A DNA stretch of 64,000 nucleotides from Serripes groenlandicus (GCA_031761405.1 JASEVX010000005.1:6779724-6843723); one strand, 5' to 3'; positions 42,838 through 52,956 are shown, counted from the first letter of the stretch. The notes: a model not told the origin generated them from the letters alone. Numbers and translations are program-made.

Positions 42838-43155
42838 CTGTAAAATAGTGTCGGAAAGATGATTTACATGTATACTCAGTTAAAAGACCTTAAAATTGAT
42901 CTTTTTGAAATTCTGAAAATGAAGTTTCTACCATATTTGGCAGTGTGAATTTACAGCATTTTTAGCGCTTACTTGTCAAAATATATTTAAACTGATCTCA
43001 TTAACAGAAAGAAATATTCTTGTGTGCAAATACTAGAATATGAATTTGTATGTGATTAATTCTATTTCTACATGAGCCATGCACATTTCTAAGCAAATGT
43101 TTGGCATCATTAAAAGTTTCATTGGCATTGTGAGTTTGTATACACTGGTGAGACT

Positions 43156-43385
43156 TTAACCCTTCCCCACCTTTAGAAGCATAGCGATGCATCTGCAGCA
43201 GTCGTCTTTTGAAAAACATCGTGACAAAAGGAGAAATTGCTTAAAATGAGCAAATTCTCCTTTTGTTACAATGTTTTAAACTTTTTTCAGTAATCATACC
43301 TACAATTATAGAGATTTTCCATATTTTTGAGTAGACATTTTCAAAGTCATCTGCTGCAAATGTGTTGTATGTGGGAAAGGGTTAA
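43156..43385 (+). mobile_element. MITE-A, full length (230 bp)
   Basis: TTAACCCTTCCCCACCTTTAG to GTATGTGGGAAAGGGTTAA. It is of the older subtype with both TTAA present. Confidence 0.85.
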
Positions 43386-43471
43386 GGATACCCAGGCTTC
43401 TCCAAGTCTTTACTGCTTACACAAGCAACAAGAACCCACATGGTGGGGCAAGGCTCATATTGTTTACATAC

Positions 43472-43562
43472 CTGTGTGGATCTCCTACTCTCTCTAGCTC
43501 TCTTAGCACGCACTTTTCTCTGCATCTCAGTCTCCTCATCTCTCTTTGGAGGCTCATAAGAT
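43472..43562 (-). CDS. PPP1R12A: MYPT exon 6 in this window: main inhibitory phosphorylation site (human T696 region)
   Basis: The 91-base exon starts after CTGTCTTTACAG. Its first base completes a Lys codon, and it ends CAG before GTATGT in phase 0. It encodes SYEPPKRDEETEMQRKVR, then AKRARESRRSTQ. The vertebrate counterpart is SYLTPVRDEESESQRKARS followed by RQARQSRRSTQ. ROCK, ZIPK and ILK phosphorylate the Thr (T696) and this inhibits PP1. PKA/PKG act on the adjacent Ser residues, and the equivalents (ES and RRS) are present. This is the clearest diagnostic exon in the window. Confidence 0.98.
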
Positions 43563-43692
43563 CTGTAAAGACAGCATCAAACACAACTAGTAAATATGGC
43601 TTATCATTGATTGAGCTGTGCTCCAGGTAAACCAACCTTGACATATGCAGATCTGCCAGCAACATCAGGCTATCAGATCTAAATGGATGTCG

Positions 43693-43922
43693 TTAACCCT
43701 TTCCCTCATATAGACGCTTTCTGACGCCTCTGCAGCAGACGGCTTTTTGAAAACATAGTGACAAAAGAAGAAATTGCACAAAACATGCAATTTCTCCTTT
43801 TGCCACAATGTTTTCCACTTTTTGTCATAGGTTATCCATTCAATTATGGAGATTTTCTATGTTTTGACAAAATATGTTCAAAGTCGTCTGCTGCAGAATT
43901 GCCGTATGAGGGAAACGGGTAA
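43693..43922 (+). mobile_element. MITE-A, full length
   Basis: The left end is TTAACCCTTTCCCTCATATAG and the right GTATGAGGGAAACGGGTAA. It is the first half of an inverted dimer with 43923-44060. Confidence 0.87.
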
Positions 43923-44060
43923 CATAGAAAATCTCCATAATTGAATGGATAACCTATGACAAAAAGTGGAAAACATTGTGGCAAAAGGAGAAATTGCACG
44001 TTGTGTGCAATTTCTTCTTTTGTCACTATGTTTTCAAAAAGCCGTCTGCTGCAGAGGCTT
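43923..44060 (-). repeat. MITE-A partial, inverted against its neighbour
   Basis: From CATAGAAAATCTCCATAATTG to AGCCGTCTGCTGCAGAGGCTT it is the reverse complement of the first copy's interior. It lacks both TIRs. Confidence 0.8.
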
Positions 44061-44249
44061 ACAGAGTCAGATCAAAGGTTATCTGGATCCAGTCATACTG
44101 TCTATACCTAATGGTTGGTTTTTCATCGACAAGCCGGTTTTCCTAACAATGATCTCTCAAAATGGTCAAAACACAAACTATTAATAAGGTTATCATACTG
44201 TCCTGCAGTTTAGTCATTTTAGTTCATACTATTTTAAGTACTCTACATG

Positions 44250-44464
44250 AAAAAACACTTTCACTGATACAGATGATGTTTGGCTCTTTTGCAACTTTTA
44301 TAAATATTTCGGGAAAAGGAGAAATTGCTGAAAGCCAACAGTTTCTTCTTTTTGCTCAATATTTGATTTTTATCATAAATATATATTTCCAATTTTTCAC
44401 ATATCTTGCTTTTTCCTTGAACGTTTTCAAAGGAAATTTTAAATATAATATCAAGTAAAAGGTT
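44250..44464 (+). repeat. MITE-A, highly degenerate
   Basis: CACTTTCACTGATACAGATG, GGAAAAGGAGAAATTGCTG and GCAACTTTTATAAATATTTC preserve the order of MITE segments. The right end is AAAGGTTAAG. Confidence 0.5.
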
Positions 44465-44747
44465 AAGCACAATTCAATGCATGCTTTTAACCAATACACA
44501 TGCAATGATGATTATTATTACATGATGTATCATGATAATGATGATATTAATCCATAACAATTCACTGTATTTGGGTAAAAATAACAATAATGAGCATATT
44601 GGAAAGGCTTGCGCATGAGACACATGATTTTGAAATTCCGAGATTGTTAACTTTCAGAAAGTAACTTGCACAGATGCCTTTTGAATACTACAATGCAGAT
44701 TACACCATTGTAGGATAAGAACAGTTCATCTGAGCAGTAACAATAAT

Positions 44748-44996
44748 TTGAGGGCTTGGCGTGAAACGGTTGCAACTAAAATTGGTATTTCTTTTACCAA
44801 GGTTAATTACCTCGCCATATGGACTTTATACACATTAAATTATTTTTCTTGGTAAACAATGGAAATTTAGGTGCCATTGCTCGTTCTGAGCAATGGCATC
44901 TAAATTTAAATTGTTTACAAAGGGGTCAAAATTGCCCCTAAACCAGGGTTTTCAAATTAGGTTTTAAGTTACAATTGTTTCACGCCAAGCCCTCAA
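44748..44996. mobile_element. Inverted-repeat element with 20-bp perfect TIRs
   Basis: The left TIR TTGAGGGCTTGGCGTGAAAC (44748-44767) is exactly matched by its complement GTTTCACGCCAAGCCCTCAA (44977-44996). A second inverted pair around TGCCATTGCTCGTTCTGAGC forms the centre (GGTGCCATTGC / GCAATGGCATC). The element is 249 bp with no ORF. Flanks (CAATAAT and GTTGGTC) show no clear target duplication. It is unrelated to MITE-A. Confidence 0.85.
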
Positions 44997-45131
44997 GTTG
45001 GTCTTTTGGTGATAATGTTTTATATTCAAAATTAAACTTTCGTTGAAAAGTCAAACATTTATCTAATATCTAATGGGTCAACCCAACCAGTACTTTAACC
45101 CAATATACAGGTGGTAAAATGAAAAGATGAA

Positions 45132-45355
45132 TTAACCCTTTCCCACATACAGAGGGTCATTTGATGCAATTGCAGCAGGCAACTTTAGAAAACATTGTGG
45201 CAAAAGGAGAATTTGATCATCATGAGCAATTTCTCATTTTGCCACATTTTAAACTCTGTTCAATATTTATACTTTCATTTAATTAAAGAGATATTTTCTA
45301 CATTTTTGATGTAGTTGACTGCTGCAGATTTGTTGTATGTAGGAAAGGTGGATAA
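45132..45355 (+). mobile_element. MITE-A, older subtype, beside a splice donor
   Basis: TTAACCCTTTCCCACATACAG is at the left. The right end is eroded (GTATGTAGGAAAGGTGGATAA) and stops about 5 bases from the GT at 45361-45362. Confidence 0.75.
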
Positions 45356-45362
45356 CACTTAC

Positions 45363-45647
45363 TTCCTGTGATGAATGAATGAGGAAGTAGGGGTGGTGAT
45401 GGTTGTAGTACTTGAAGTAGTGGATATGGTAGGACTTGTCACATTTGAGGAAGTAACAGGCAGCGAAGTGGGCGCTGAAATTCTATTACTACCGCCTTCC
45501 TTGTCTGCTCGCTCACGCTCTCTACGTTCATTTTCTGCTTGCTGGCGTTTGTAAAATGGGACATAGGCAGGTGTGTAAGACGATGTGGAGTTTTGGCTAG
45601 AACCAGAATAGCGGTATGCGTTGGCTACACCTTGAGAGCTGCCTAAC
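45363..45647 (-). CDS. PPP1R12A: MYPT exon 5 in this window: Ser/Thr-rich linker before the main inhibitory site
   Basis: The 285-base exon starts after GTACCTTTTCAG with one base completing an Arg codon. Its last two bases (AA) begin the Lys codon that the next exon finishes; the donor is GTAAGTG. It encodes LGSSQGVANAYRYSGSSQ, then TPAYVPFYKRQQAENERRER and a long Thr/Ser stretch (TSPTISTTSSTTTITTPTSS). Vertebrate MYPT1 also has a Thr-rich stretch here. YVPFYKRQQAENERRERER is more conserved-looking than its surroundings, but I know no function for it. Confidence 0.93.
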
Positions 45648-46197
45648 CTGAAAAGGTACAAGTTCAAGGTCATGCAACATGCATATTAATAGGTCAAGAT
45701 CACTCAAGTCTAGACTAGAATATTTTTTTTTGTTAATGTGACTATTTGATGAGTGAAAGATTAAAACCTAGATTTTCTTGACCACAAAAAACTACCTGTA
45801 ACCAGTTGAGTTAACATATGAAAGCATTGACAGTATCTAGATAGTGCAGAGTAGAATGCAACTTGATCAAAAAAGTAACCTGATACACACAACTTTGATA
45901 ATATCGTGGGAAAAGGAAATTTTTCTCAAAACATCTCAAAATGTTCACATCATGTAAACAGTTAAAGTTTCCATATCTAGGGTTTCAGTATAATGTTCAT
46001 TCTTACAAAAGTAATACAGTTATAATATCTAGTCAAACAATTTTGCAGGATGGACAAGCAGCATTAACTAGAAGCGTCCAACATAGAACACACTAGCTCT
46101 TGATCTTCACTGTTTGCAGATCAGATTAGGATTTAGGTAACCTTTGTGGTTTTATATATTTTATCCATGAATAAACTTTGAATGATTTTCCTCTGTA
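45648..46197. other. Intron sequence, nothing clear
   Basis: A faint MITE-A arm lies at about 45890-45940. No exon was found. Confidence 0.45.
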
Positions 46198-46405
46198 TCT
46201 ACTTTCCCACATAGGACAAAAAGAAATAGAAGCAGACAACTTTTAAAACATAGAAATTCTATGAGAATAAAATTATTTAAAGACCTGAAAAGAAGGTGGC
46301 AAAAGGAGAAATTGCTCAATATGGGCAACTTCTTCTTTTGCAAAAGTCGCCAAAAAGTCTTTTCAAAAGTCGCCAAAAAAGCGTTTGGATGTGGGAAAGG
46401 TTTAA
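46198..46405 (+). repeat. MITE-A, degenerate
   Basis: TCTACTTTCCCACATAGGAC to GTTTGGATGTGGGAAAGGTTTAA. There is a 19-bp AAAGTCGCCAAAAA microduplication near the right end. Confidence 0.6.
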
Positions 46406-47149
46406 TCAATAGATACATGCAATCAAGAATTATGTCCCCCTTTATTTTCCCTCCTTACATATTCAAGCCTAATCTTTCTTTCATGCATGTATAATAGAAT
46501 CCCTATTTTGATGAACAACTCACATGTCTCACCTTGATTATAGGGCATATTATTTCATATTTTACCAAAATATCCCCGACTTTTGAAAACATTGTGGGAA
46601 AAAGAGAAATTTATCAGCATGAGCAAATTCTCCTACTCCCACACAAATTATACTCTCCTTTGAGATAAATCTAAAGCAATCTCATATTTTTAAACATGTT
46701 TTCCCTTTCTAAGAGACCAAAAATCGCGTATTTGGAAATTGATAAATTTAATGAGCTTATTATGCCATGTATTACTATAGGAGTGTCAAACAATGATAAT
46801 ATAAATGTTCATTGCCAATAAATCGCAATGACGTCTTTATCAAAATTGACCAAGACCTACAAAATAAGGAAAGGTTCAAAATCCTAATTTTGATACATTG
46901 TACATGTATATAACAAATGATTATTTATAGTTATCCTACCACAAAAAGGTTAGAAGCTATAGATTTTCAGGGAAAATATCAAGGGAAAAAAAAGTGTTCA
47001 GAGAAAAGGAGAGGTGATCTCGAAGTGTCACTTTGCCCAAGTAGGCAACACACAAAAGAATAATACTGCAAACCGATTGTCAGAAACAATCATTATGCCT
47101 TAATAAATGTTCATGCAAAAGGACGGATTTTTGATTACCATAATATGAA
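46406..47149. other. Intron sequence, nothing clear
   Basis: A MITE-A arm remnant lies at 46575-46650 (GAAAACATTGTGGGAAAAAG). The rest is unrecognised. Confidence 0.45.
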
Positions 47150-47379
47150 TTAACCCTTTCCCTCATATAGACGCTTTCTGACGCCTCTGCAGCAGACGGC
47201 TATTTGAAAACATAGTGACAAAAGAAGAAATTGCACAAAACGTGCAATTTCTCCTTTTGGCACAATGTTTTCCACTTTTAGTCATAGGTTATCCATTCAA
47301 TTATAGAGATTTTCTACTTTTTTACAAAATATGTTCAAAGTCGTCTGCAGCAGAATTGTCGTATGAGGGAAACGGTTAA
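47150..47379 (+). mobile_element. MITE-A, full length (230 bp)
   Basis: TTAA lies on both sides. The right end is GTATGAGGGAAACGGTTAA. Confidence 0.9.
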
Positions 47380-47575
47380 CGAATTTGCAGAAGAAGACCT
47401 TAGAAAAGTTTGTGGCAAAAGTAGAAATTGCTCATAATTTGCAATTTCTCCTCTGACCGAATTATTTTTGCGCTCTATTCACTATTTCCCCCTTTTTTTT
47501 ATAGAGATGTTCCGCATATTTGTCTAGATTTCTAATTCCTCTGCTGCAGATGTGTTGCATGTAAAAAAGCAATGC
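47380..47575 (+). repeat. MITE-A, 5'-truncated and decayed
   Basis: GAATTTGCAGAAGAAGACC to CTGCTGCAGATGTGTTGCATG. It follows the full copy directly, as in the 494-1055 arrangement. Confidence 0.6.
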
Positions 47576-47663
47576 CCCAAACAGATATATGAGACCATAC
47601 TTCTCATGCTTTCTCTCATATCTTTTATTTTTCATTCCAATAAAGCATACAAGTTAATATATT

Positions 47664-47890
47664 TTAACCCTTTCCCACAGACGACAATTTTGAAGCAGAA
47701 GACTTTGTCAACATCTTTGCACAAATGTGGAAAATCTCAATAAATGACAGTATAATTATTGAAAATATTTGAAAATATTACAGCATAAGGAGAAATTGCT
47801 GCATTGAGCAATTTCTCCTTTTGTCTAATTGTTTTATTAAGTTGTCTACTACTGCTGAGATGTCAGGAAGCTTGTATGTGAGAAAGGGTA
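47664..47890 (-). mobile_element. MITE-A, older subtype
   Basis: The ends are TTAACCCTTTCCCACAGACG and GTATGTGAGAAAGGGTAA. Confidence 0.72.
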
Positions 47891-48224
47891 AAAACAAACA
47901 ATAGAAAGAGTAAATTGTCCATGAAATAGCTGCAATAAACATGGAAAATATCATAGACATGAAATATATAAATTCCTGTCAAACAAAATGATAACTATAT
48001 TGATAGAAAAAAGTGGAAACAACATAGCCAGTGATACATATGAGTGAAACAGAAAGAACTAGATGGAAGAGATGGGACTTTGGGGACCTGGAAAAGATAA
48101 CCAACATGAAATTTTACAGAAACAGGCAAATGTAACTCTCATTTATGCAGTTTTCGCCTTGTTAGGAAGACATTTCAAAGGTTGCAAATTTATTGTATGT
48201 GGGAAAGTGAAAACACAAAATTTA

Positions 48225-48360
48225 AATTGTTGGGGTGTTACACCGTTTTCAACATTATTTCAATTATATCACTGCGACAGTTCACTTATTCATGATCCCT
48301 GGGTAAACAAACCAGTAATAGGCTAGGAAATGTGCCTTGCCCAAGGACACTCCACCATGA
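48225..48360 (-). mobile_element. SINE-3, 5'-truncated
   Basis: GTTGGGGTGTTACACCG, TTCAATTATATCACTGCGAC and CCTTGCCCAAGGACACTCCACC. It sits between two MITE-A remnants (48165-48215 and 48361-48470), probably one interrupted copy. Confidence 0.68.
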
Positions 48361-48645
48361 ACAACTTAGGCAAAAAGAGAAACTGCTGAGTTTGATGTAT
48401 TTCTCCTTTTCCCACTTTGTTATAAAAAGCTTTCTGCTGTAGAGGCTTCTAAAAATGTCAGTATGAGACAGAGAGCTAGATGTATTGTTCAAAGATAAGC
48501 TTCAAAATCCTTGAAGACAAACAAGTAAAGCTTCAGTAACTTGATGCAGAAGTCCAGATAAGTGTGTATTTGTGGAAATAACTTTCCATACAAAACTTGA
48601 GCTGTCACTGATGGTGATGTAATACCTTCCAAAACTGATTTGATT

Positions 48646-48876
48646 TTAACCCTTTCCCTCATACAACAATTCTGCAGCAGATGACTTTAAACATATTTTG
48701 TCAAAAAATATAAAAATCTCTTTAGTTGAATGGATAAACTATGACTAAGGGTGGAAAACATTGTGGCAAAAGGAGAAATTGCTTGTTTTCGAGCAATTTC
48801 TTCTTTTGTCACAATGTTTTCAAAAGCTGTCTGCTGCAGAGGCGTCAGAAAGCATCTATATGAGGAAAAGGGTTAA
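48646..48876 (-). mobile_element. MITE-A, full length
   Basis: The ends are TTAACCCTTTCCCTCATACAAC and CTATATGAGGAAAAGGGTTAA. Confidence 0.88.
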
Positions 48877-49137
48877 AACCTACCAAAATATCCCTTATTG
48901 AAATGAAAGCGTAACAAACACACAGACAGGTTACAGAGAAGTTATTCCTAATTCTCCCTGCCAAAGCAGACGACACAAAAAGTGTCAAAGCTCAAGGGGA
49001 AGTAACTCTAGATTGCCTGCTCCATAAGCTCATGTCATTTAGCAATGTTTCTCATGCTGCTTTCGATGGAATGCACAGATTAGTCAGCTTAGTGTTAGGA
49101 CCGGACCACCCAACCAGAAATCACTTGATTAACAACT

Positions 49138-49367
49138 TTAACCCTTTCCCTCATACAACAATTCTGCAGCAGACGACTTTGAACGTATTTTGTCAAAACA
49201 TAGAAAATCTCCATAATTGAATGGATAACCTATGACAGAAAGTGGAAAACATTGTGGCAAAAGGAGAAATTGCACGTTTTGTGCAATTTTTTCTTTTGTC
49301 ACTATGTTTTCAAAAAGCTGTCTGCTGTAGAGGCGTCAGAAAGCGTCTATATGAGGGAAAGGGTTAA
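49138..49367 (-). mobile_element. MITE-A, full length (230 bp)
   Basis: It has intact TTAA ends and a perfect GCACGTTTTGTGC central loop. Confidence 0.9.
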
Positions 49368-49535
49368 GGAACACATGACATTGTTTTGCCTGTTGATATG
49401 TCAGTTAGTAAATGTCTGATGAACAGAGAGAGGGGTATTTATCCTCAGTACATAACCATGGCATGATGGACACAATAATGGAGAAGAAGTGATCCCTTAA
49501 GGTCACCCTGCCAAGGCAGACAACACTTTAATACT
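49368..49535 (+). repeat. Dispersed repeat family G, longest copy
   Basis: GGAACACATGACATTG, GCCTGTTGATATGTCAGTTAG, GAAGTGATCCCTTAAGGTC and CCTGCCAAGGCAGACAACAC. A partial copy at 48915-48985 shares only the end. Confidence 0.55.
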
Positions 49536-49617
49536 TCCTATCTGAACTTCTGAATTCAAAATTCCTTCAATAATTTCAGTCTTTCTCCTTTATTCTATGA
49601 AGGAAAGTGGTGAGAGG

Positions 49618-49821
49618 TTAACCCTTCCCAACATGTGGGCATCTTTTGATGCATCTGCAGCAGGTGACTTTTGAAAACAATGAGATAAAAGGAGTTGCAA
49701 TTTCCCCTTTTGCCAAAATGTTTACAATTCCATTCATTAATTCATTTTCACTTATAGCAATTTTCGCAAAGTTGTTTTAAATTTGTCCGCTGCATATTCA
49801 TTGAATGTGGGAAAGGGTTAA
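49618..49821 (+). mobile_element. MITE-A, older subtype
   Basis: The ends are TTAACCCTTCCCAACATGTG and GAATGTGGGAAAGGGTTAA. Confidence 0.72.
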
Positions 49822-50010
49822 AGAAGATATTGAAATTAACAAATATTAACAAAACTAACCTAGTTCTCCACCGACTGACACTATGGACAGAGAAAATTAG
49901 GCAAATTATTAAACTATGTTTAGATGGTTACTTGGGAATAAATCTAGTAATTAATATTTAGTTGGCTAAAAACAGATTCATAAACTAATAATCTACTGAT
50001 AATCTTTGGT

Positions 50011-50231
50011 TTAAACCCTTTCCCTCATACTACAATTCTGCTTTGAGCATATGTTGTCAAAACATAGAAAATCTCTATAATTGAATAGATAACCTATGAC
50101 TAAAAGTGGAAGACATTGTGACAAAAGGAGAAATTGCTTGTTTTGAGCAATTTCTTCTTTTGTCACTATGATTTCAAAAAGCTGTCTGCTGCAGAGGCTT
50201 TAGAAAGTGTCTATATGAGAGAAAGGGTTAA
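50011..50231 (-). mobile_element. MITE-A, younger subtype
   Basis: TTAAACCCTTTCCCTCATACTAC. It lacks GCAGCAGACGAC in the left arm. The right end is TATATGAGAGAAAGGGTTAA. Confidence 0.83.
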
Positions 50232-50334
50232 AATACAAAATGATGGTTTTAAAGGATAAATATCTTCCAACTCATTGGTTGATATTTCGGGTTCCTACTT
50301 ATTGAAAACAGTTAAACAAAATCTTTGACTCATC

Positions 50335-50465
50335 TGTAGCAGATGTATTTAGAAAACATAGTGGGAAAAGAAGAAATTGCCCAAAGCACACAATTTCCTG
50401 CTTATCACACAAATTGCCCAAAGCACAACATTTCCTGCTTATCACACAATGTTTTCCAATTTGCA
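50335..50465 (+). repeat. MITE-A fragment with internal duplication
   Basis: CACACAATTTCCTGC is repeated as AATTGCCCAAAGCACAACATT around a MITE inner arm. Confidence 0.45.
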
Positions 50466-50516
50466 TCAAAATCCAATTAATGAGAGGGAATACTTTATTA
50501 TTGGATCAGCGTCTTT

Positions 50517-50702
50517 CACCCTTTTCATCATATAGACGCTTTCCGACGCCTCTGCAGCAGGTGGCTTTTTGAAAACATGGTGACAAAAGAAGAAATTGCT
50601 CAAAACAAGCAATTTCTCCTTTTATCACCATGTTTTCAATTTTTTTCGGGTACGTTTTCAAAGTCGTCTGCTGCAGAATTGTCGTATGTGGGAAAGTTTT
50701 AA
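50517..50702 (+). mobile_element. MITE-A, shortened
   Basis: CACCCTTTTCATCATATAGACGC to GTATGTGGGAAAGTTTTAA. About 45 bases of the asymmetric region are deleted. Confidence 0.72.
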
Positions 50703-50885
50703 CCCTTCACCTGATGCCATTTACAGCAGATGACTACTGAAAACATTGTCGGACAACGGCTAACTTCTCCACTTTCCCACAATGTTTTCAACTCTGTATC
50801 AAAGTAATACTCCCAGTTATATTATCTAGATGTTTTTTAAGGTCGTCTGCTGCAGATTTGTTGTATATTGGAATGTGGAAAAAAA
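50699..50885 (+). repeat. MITE-A, degenerate
   Basis: TTAACCCTTCACCTGATGCC to GTTGTATATTGGAATGTGG. It shares its TTAA with the copy on its left. Confidence 0.55.
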
Positions 50886-51020
50886 GGATCATTTGTAAAT
50901 ATAGCCAAGACTTCGAAACTAACCATTCTTTACTATTCTTAGAACTAGAGTTAATAACCAACAGTATTAATCCTTTACATTTAAAAAACAAAGAAAATAC
51001 TTCTTCTTAGAAACACCCAC

Positions 51021-51100
51021 CTGTCTGAGTTGTTAGAATTGTTATGGTCAGCTGCAGAAAATGATGATGAACTAACAAATGGGCGTCTGGTAGGTTTATC
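51021..51100 (-). CDS. PPP1R12A: MYPT exon 4 in this window: short Ser-rich exon
   Basis: It has 26 codons plus two bases (80 bases), starting after TTATTTTCAG in phase 0 and ending ACAG before GTGGGTG. The two-base overhang (AG) plus the G of the next exon makes the Arg of NNSDRLGSS. It encodes DKPTRRPFVSSSSFSAAD, then HNNSNNSD. PTRRPFVSSSSF resembles the PTIPRRLAS and SSSYTRRK stretches of vertebrate MYPT1, but alignment is loose. The exact phase fit on both sides supports it. Confidence 0.87.
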
Positions 51101-51142
51101 CTGAAAATAAATGGAATTGCATAGTGAGCTTTGCAAAGAAGC

Positions 51143-51372
51143 TTAACCCTTTCCCTCATACGACAATTCTGCAGCAGACGACGTTGAACGTATTTTGTCA
51201 AAACATAGAAAATCTCCATAATTGAATGGATAACCTATGACGAAAAGTGGAAAACATTGTGGCAAAAGGAGAAATTGCACGTTTTGTGCAATTTCTCCTT
51301 TTGTCACTATGTTTTCAAAAAGCCGTCTGCTGCAGAGGCGTCCGAAAGCGTCTATATGAGGGAAAGGGTTAA
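51143..51372 (-). mobile_element. MITE-A, full length (230 bp)
   Basis: TTAA ends are intact. It lies 42 bases upstream of the acceptor of the 51021-51100 exon, so its right-hand sequence may fall in the branch-point region. Confidence 0.9.
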
Positions 51373-51923
51373 ACAAAGATTGAGTTGTGAAACATAAATG
51401 CTCCGGAGTAGTACTAAATGGCGTGAATAGATATTTTTGTTACGTAGTTTGAAGGTCAATAGCAAGGTCACAACATCAAAAACTTTGTGGACTCGAAAGG
51501 ACTTGTCATATGTCAAAGTGTAATATGAAAATCCTATCCATGAGAGGTAAAAAGTACAGGCTAATGTCAAGCTCAAATTTGTTCACAATATAACTGGAAA
51601 GAACTTGGCACAAAGATTCACATACCAAATATGAAAGCCTGATCTCTGCGGAGACAAAACTTATTGCCAATGTTCCAAGTCTTTGCTACAGACAAATACT
51701 GTATGCCCTGATTTTTCAATTATGTGGGCATTTAAAACGCTTATTAGATTGCTGTGTGCGTAGATCTATAAAGAATATTCAGCTAGCCATATTTGTCCAA
51801 TTAATTCTATCATGCATCTGAATAATTATCCAATAAAAACCTAAAAGAACGCAAGTATATTTTGATGAACAATTTATATCTTTTAAAAATTAAGTCAACC
51901 TAGTCAATACTGCACTGCAGTTT
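51373..51923. other. Intron sequence, nothing recognised
   Basis: No exon and no shared repeat were seen, apart from scattered AGGTCA-like words (GAAGGTCAATAGCAAGGTCA). Confidence 0.45.
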
Positions 51924-52132
51924 TTAACCCTTTCCCACATATAGACACTTTCTGATGTCTCTGAGGCAGACGATGTTTGAAAACATGGCAAAAGGAGAAA
52001 ATTTCTCCAATTGCCACAATGATTTCAACTCTTTTTAATAATCATACTATGATTTATAGAGATATCTAATATTTTTGGAGTTGCTAATTTAAGTCATCTG
52101 CTGCAGATTTATTTTATATTGGAAAGGGTTAA
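51924..52132 (+). mobile_element. MITE-A, older subtype
   Basis: TTAACCCTTTCCCACATATAG to TTATATTGGAAAGGGTTAA. The TTAA is present on both sides. Confidence 0.78.
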
Positions 52133-52136
52133 ATAA

Positions 52137-52260
52137 CAAGAATGTTCAAAGGAACACTGTGTCGTCTGTCAATAAAAGTAAGTGAAAACATGGCAAACAG
52201 ACGACAGAGATGTTATCACTCTGTGCGACATTGTCAAGAAGAGATGACACATAAACCACA
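52137..52260 (+). repeat. Dispersed repeat family G
   Basis: AGAATGTTCAAAGGAACACTG, GTCTGTCAATAAAAGTAAG and GATGTTATCACTCTGTGCG parallel the 49368 copy. Confidence 0.45.
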
Positions 52261-52414
52261 AATATATTAATAACAATAATAATCCGTTTATCACAAACAA
52301 TCCATTCACATCACTCCCACTGAAGACACAAACTCCTTCACCATCAAAACTTACCTTCCCATAGCTCTGGATAACGGGTGTTTTGCATGTTCTAAAATCC
52401 TTATTTGACCCTCT

Positions 52415-52487
52415 AACCCTATGTTGTGGGTACTCAAAAGAATCGTCTCAGTGAGATGATTCTTTTAAGTACCAACAACAGAGGGTT
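52415..52487. repeat. Foldback element F, about 73 bp
   Basis: AACCCTATGTTGTGGGTACT, CAAAAGAATCGTCTCA pair with TGAGATGATTCTTTTAAGTA, CCAACAACAGAGGGTT. It is the sister of 25783-25851. A half copy (TTGTGTTGTGGGTACTCA) is at about 26626. Confidence 0.72.
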
Positions 52488-52956
52488 TGCTTTAATAATA
52501 AGAGAAATTGTGGGAAAAAGAGCTGAATACCCCTCCTTATCTGACCCTCTGCAGGCTTCCACCATCTTTATTTGACCAGATTCTCAATTTCAAGGTACCG
52601 GTAGCTTAGGGCATTTCATGTTACATTTACATTTATGATTATTGTCGACGAAGTATCTTTATAGGCTTATAACACGTGAGAATTGGTGGAACAAATAAAT
52701 GATCCGTTCCTGTGCTGTGTGATGTTAACTTTAAGATGGGATGCAATAAAACAATACCAGATGTTAGTGGGGGAAAAAATCCTACACAACTTCTCTAAAT
52801 AAAAAAGTTTTCAATAACATTTATTGATTTCTAATCACTATCTTAGTGCATTCATGTTTGAAAAAAATCAGGAACAACTGGGGTACCAGAATTCCAAGTT
52901 AACAATATTGGTTCCATGAATACCAGTTGTAAAAACATCAACATGTTTCTTTTCTT
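52488..52956. other. Intron sequence, nothing recognised
   Basis: No exon or shared repeat was seen. Confidence 0.45.

Noticed and set aside
39734..45362. MITE-A as an intron-creating element (introner)
   Set aside because: No intron here consists only of a MITE-A, and the splice donors lie outside the element. Close spacing alone does not support intron gain.
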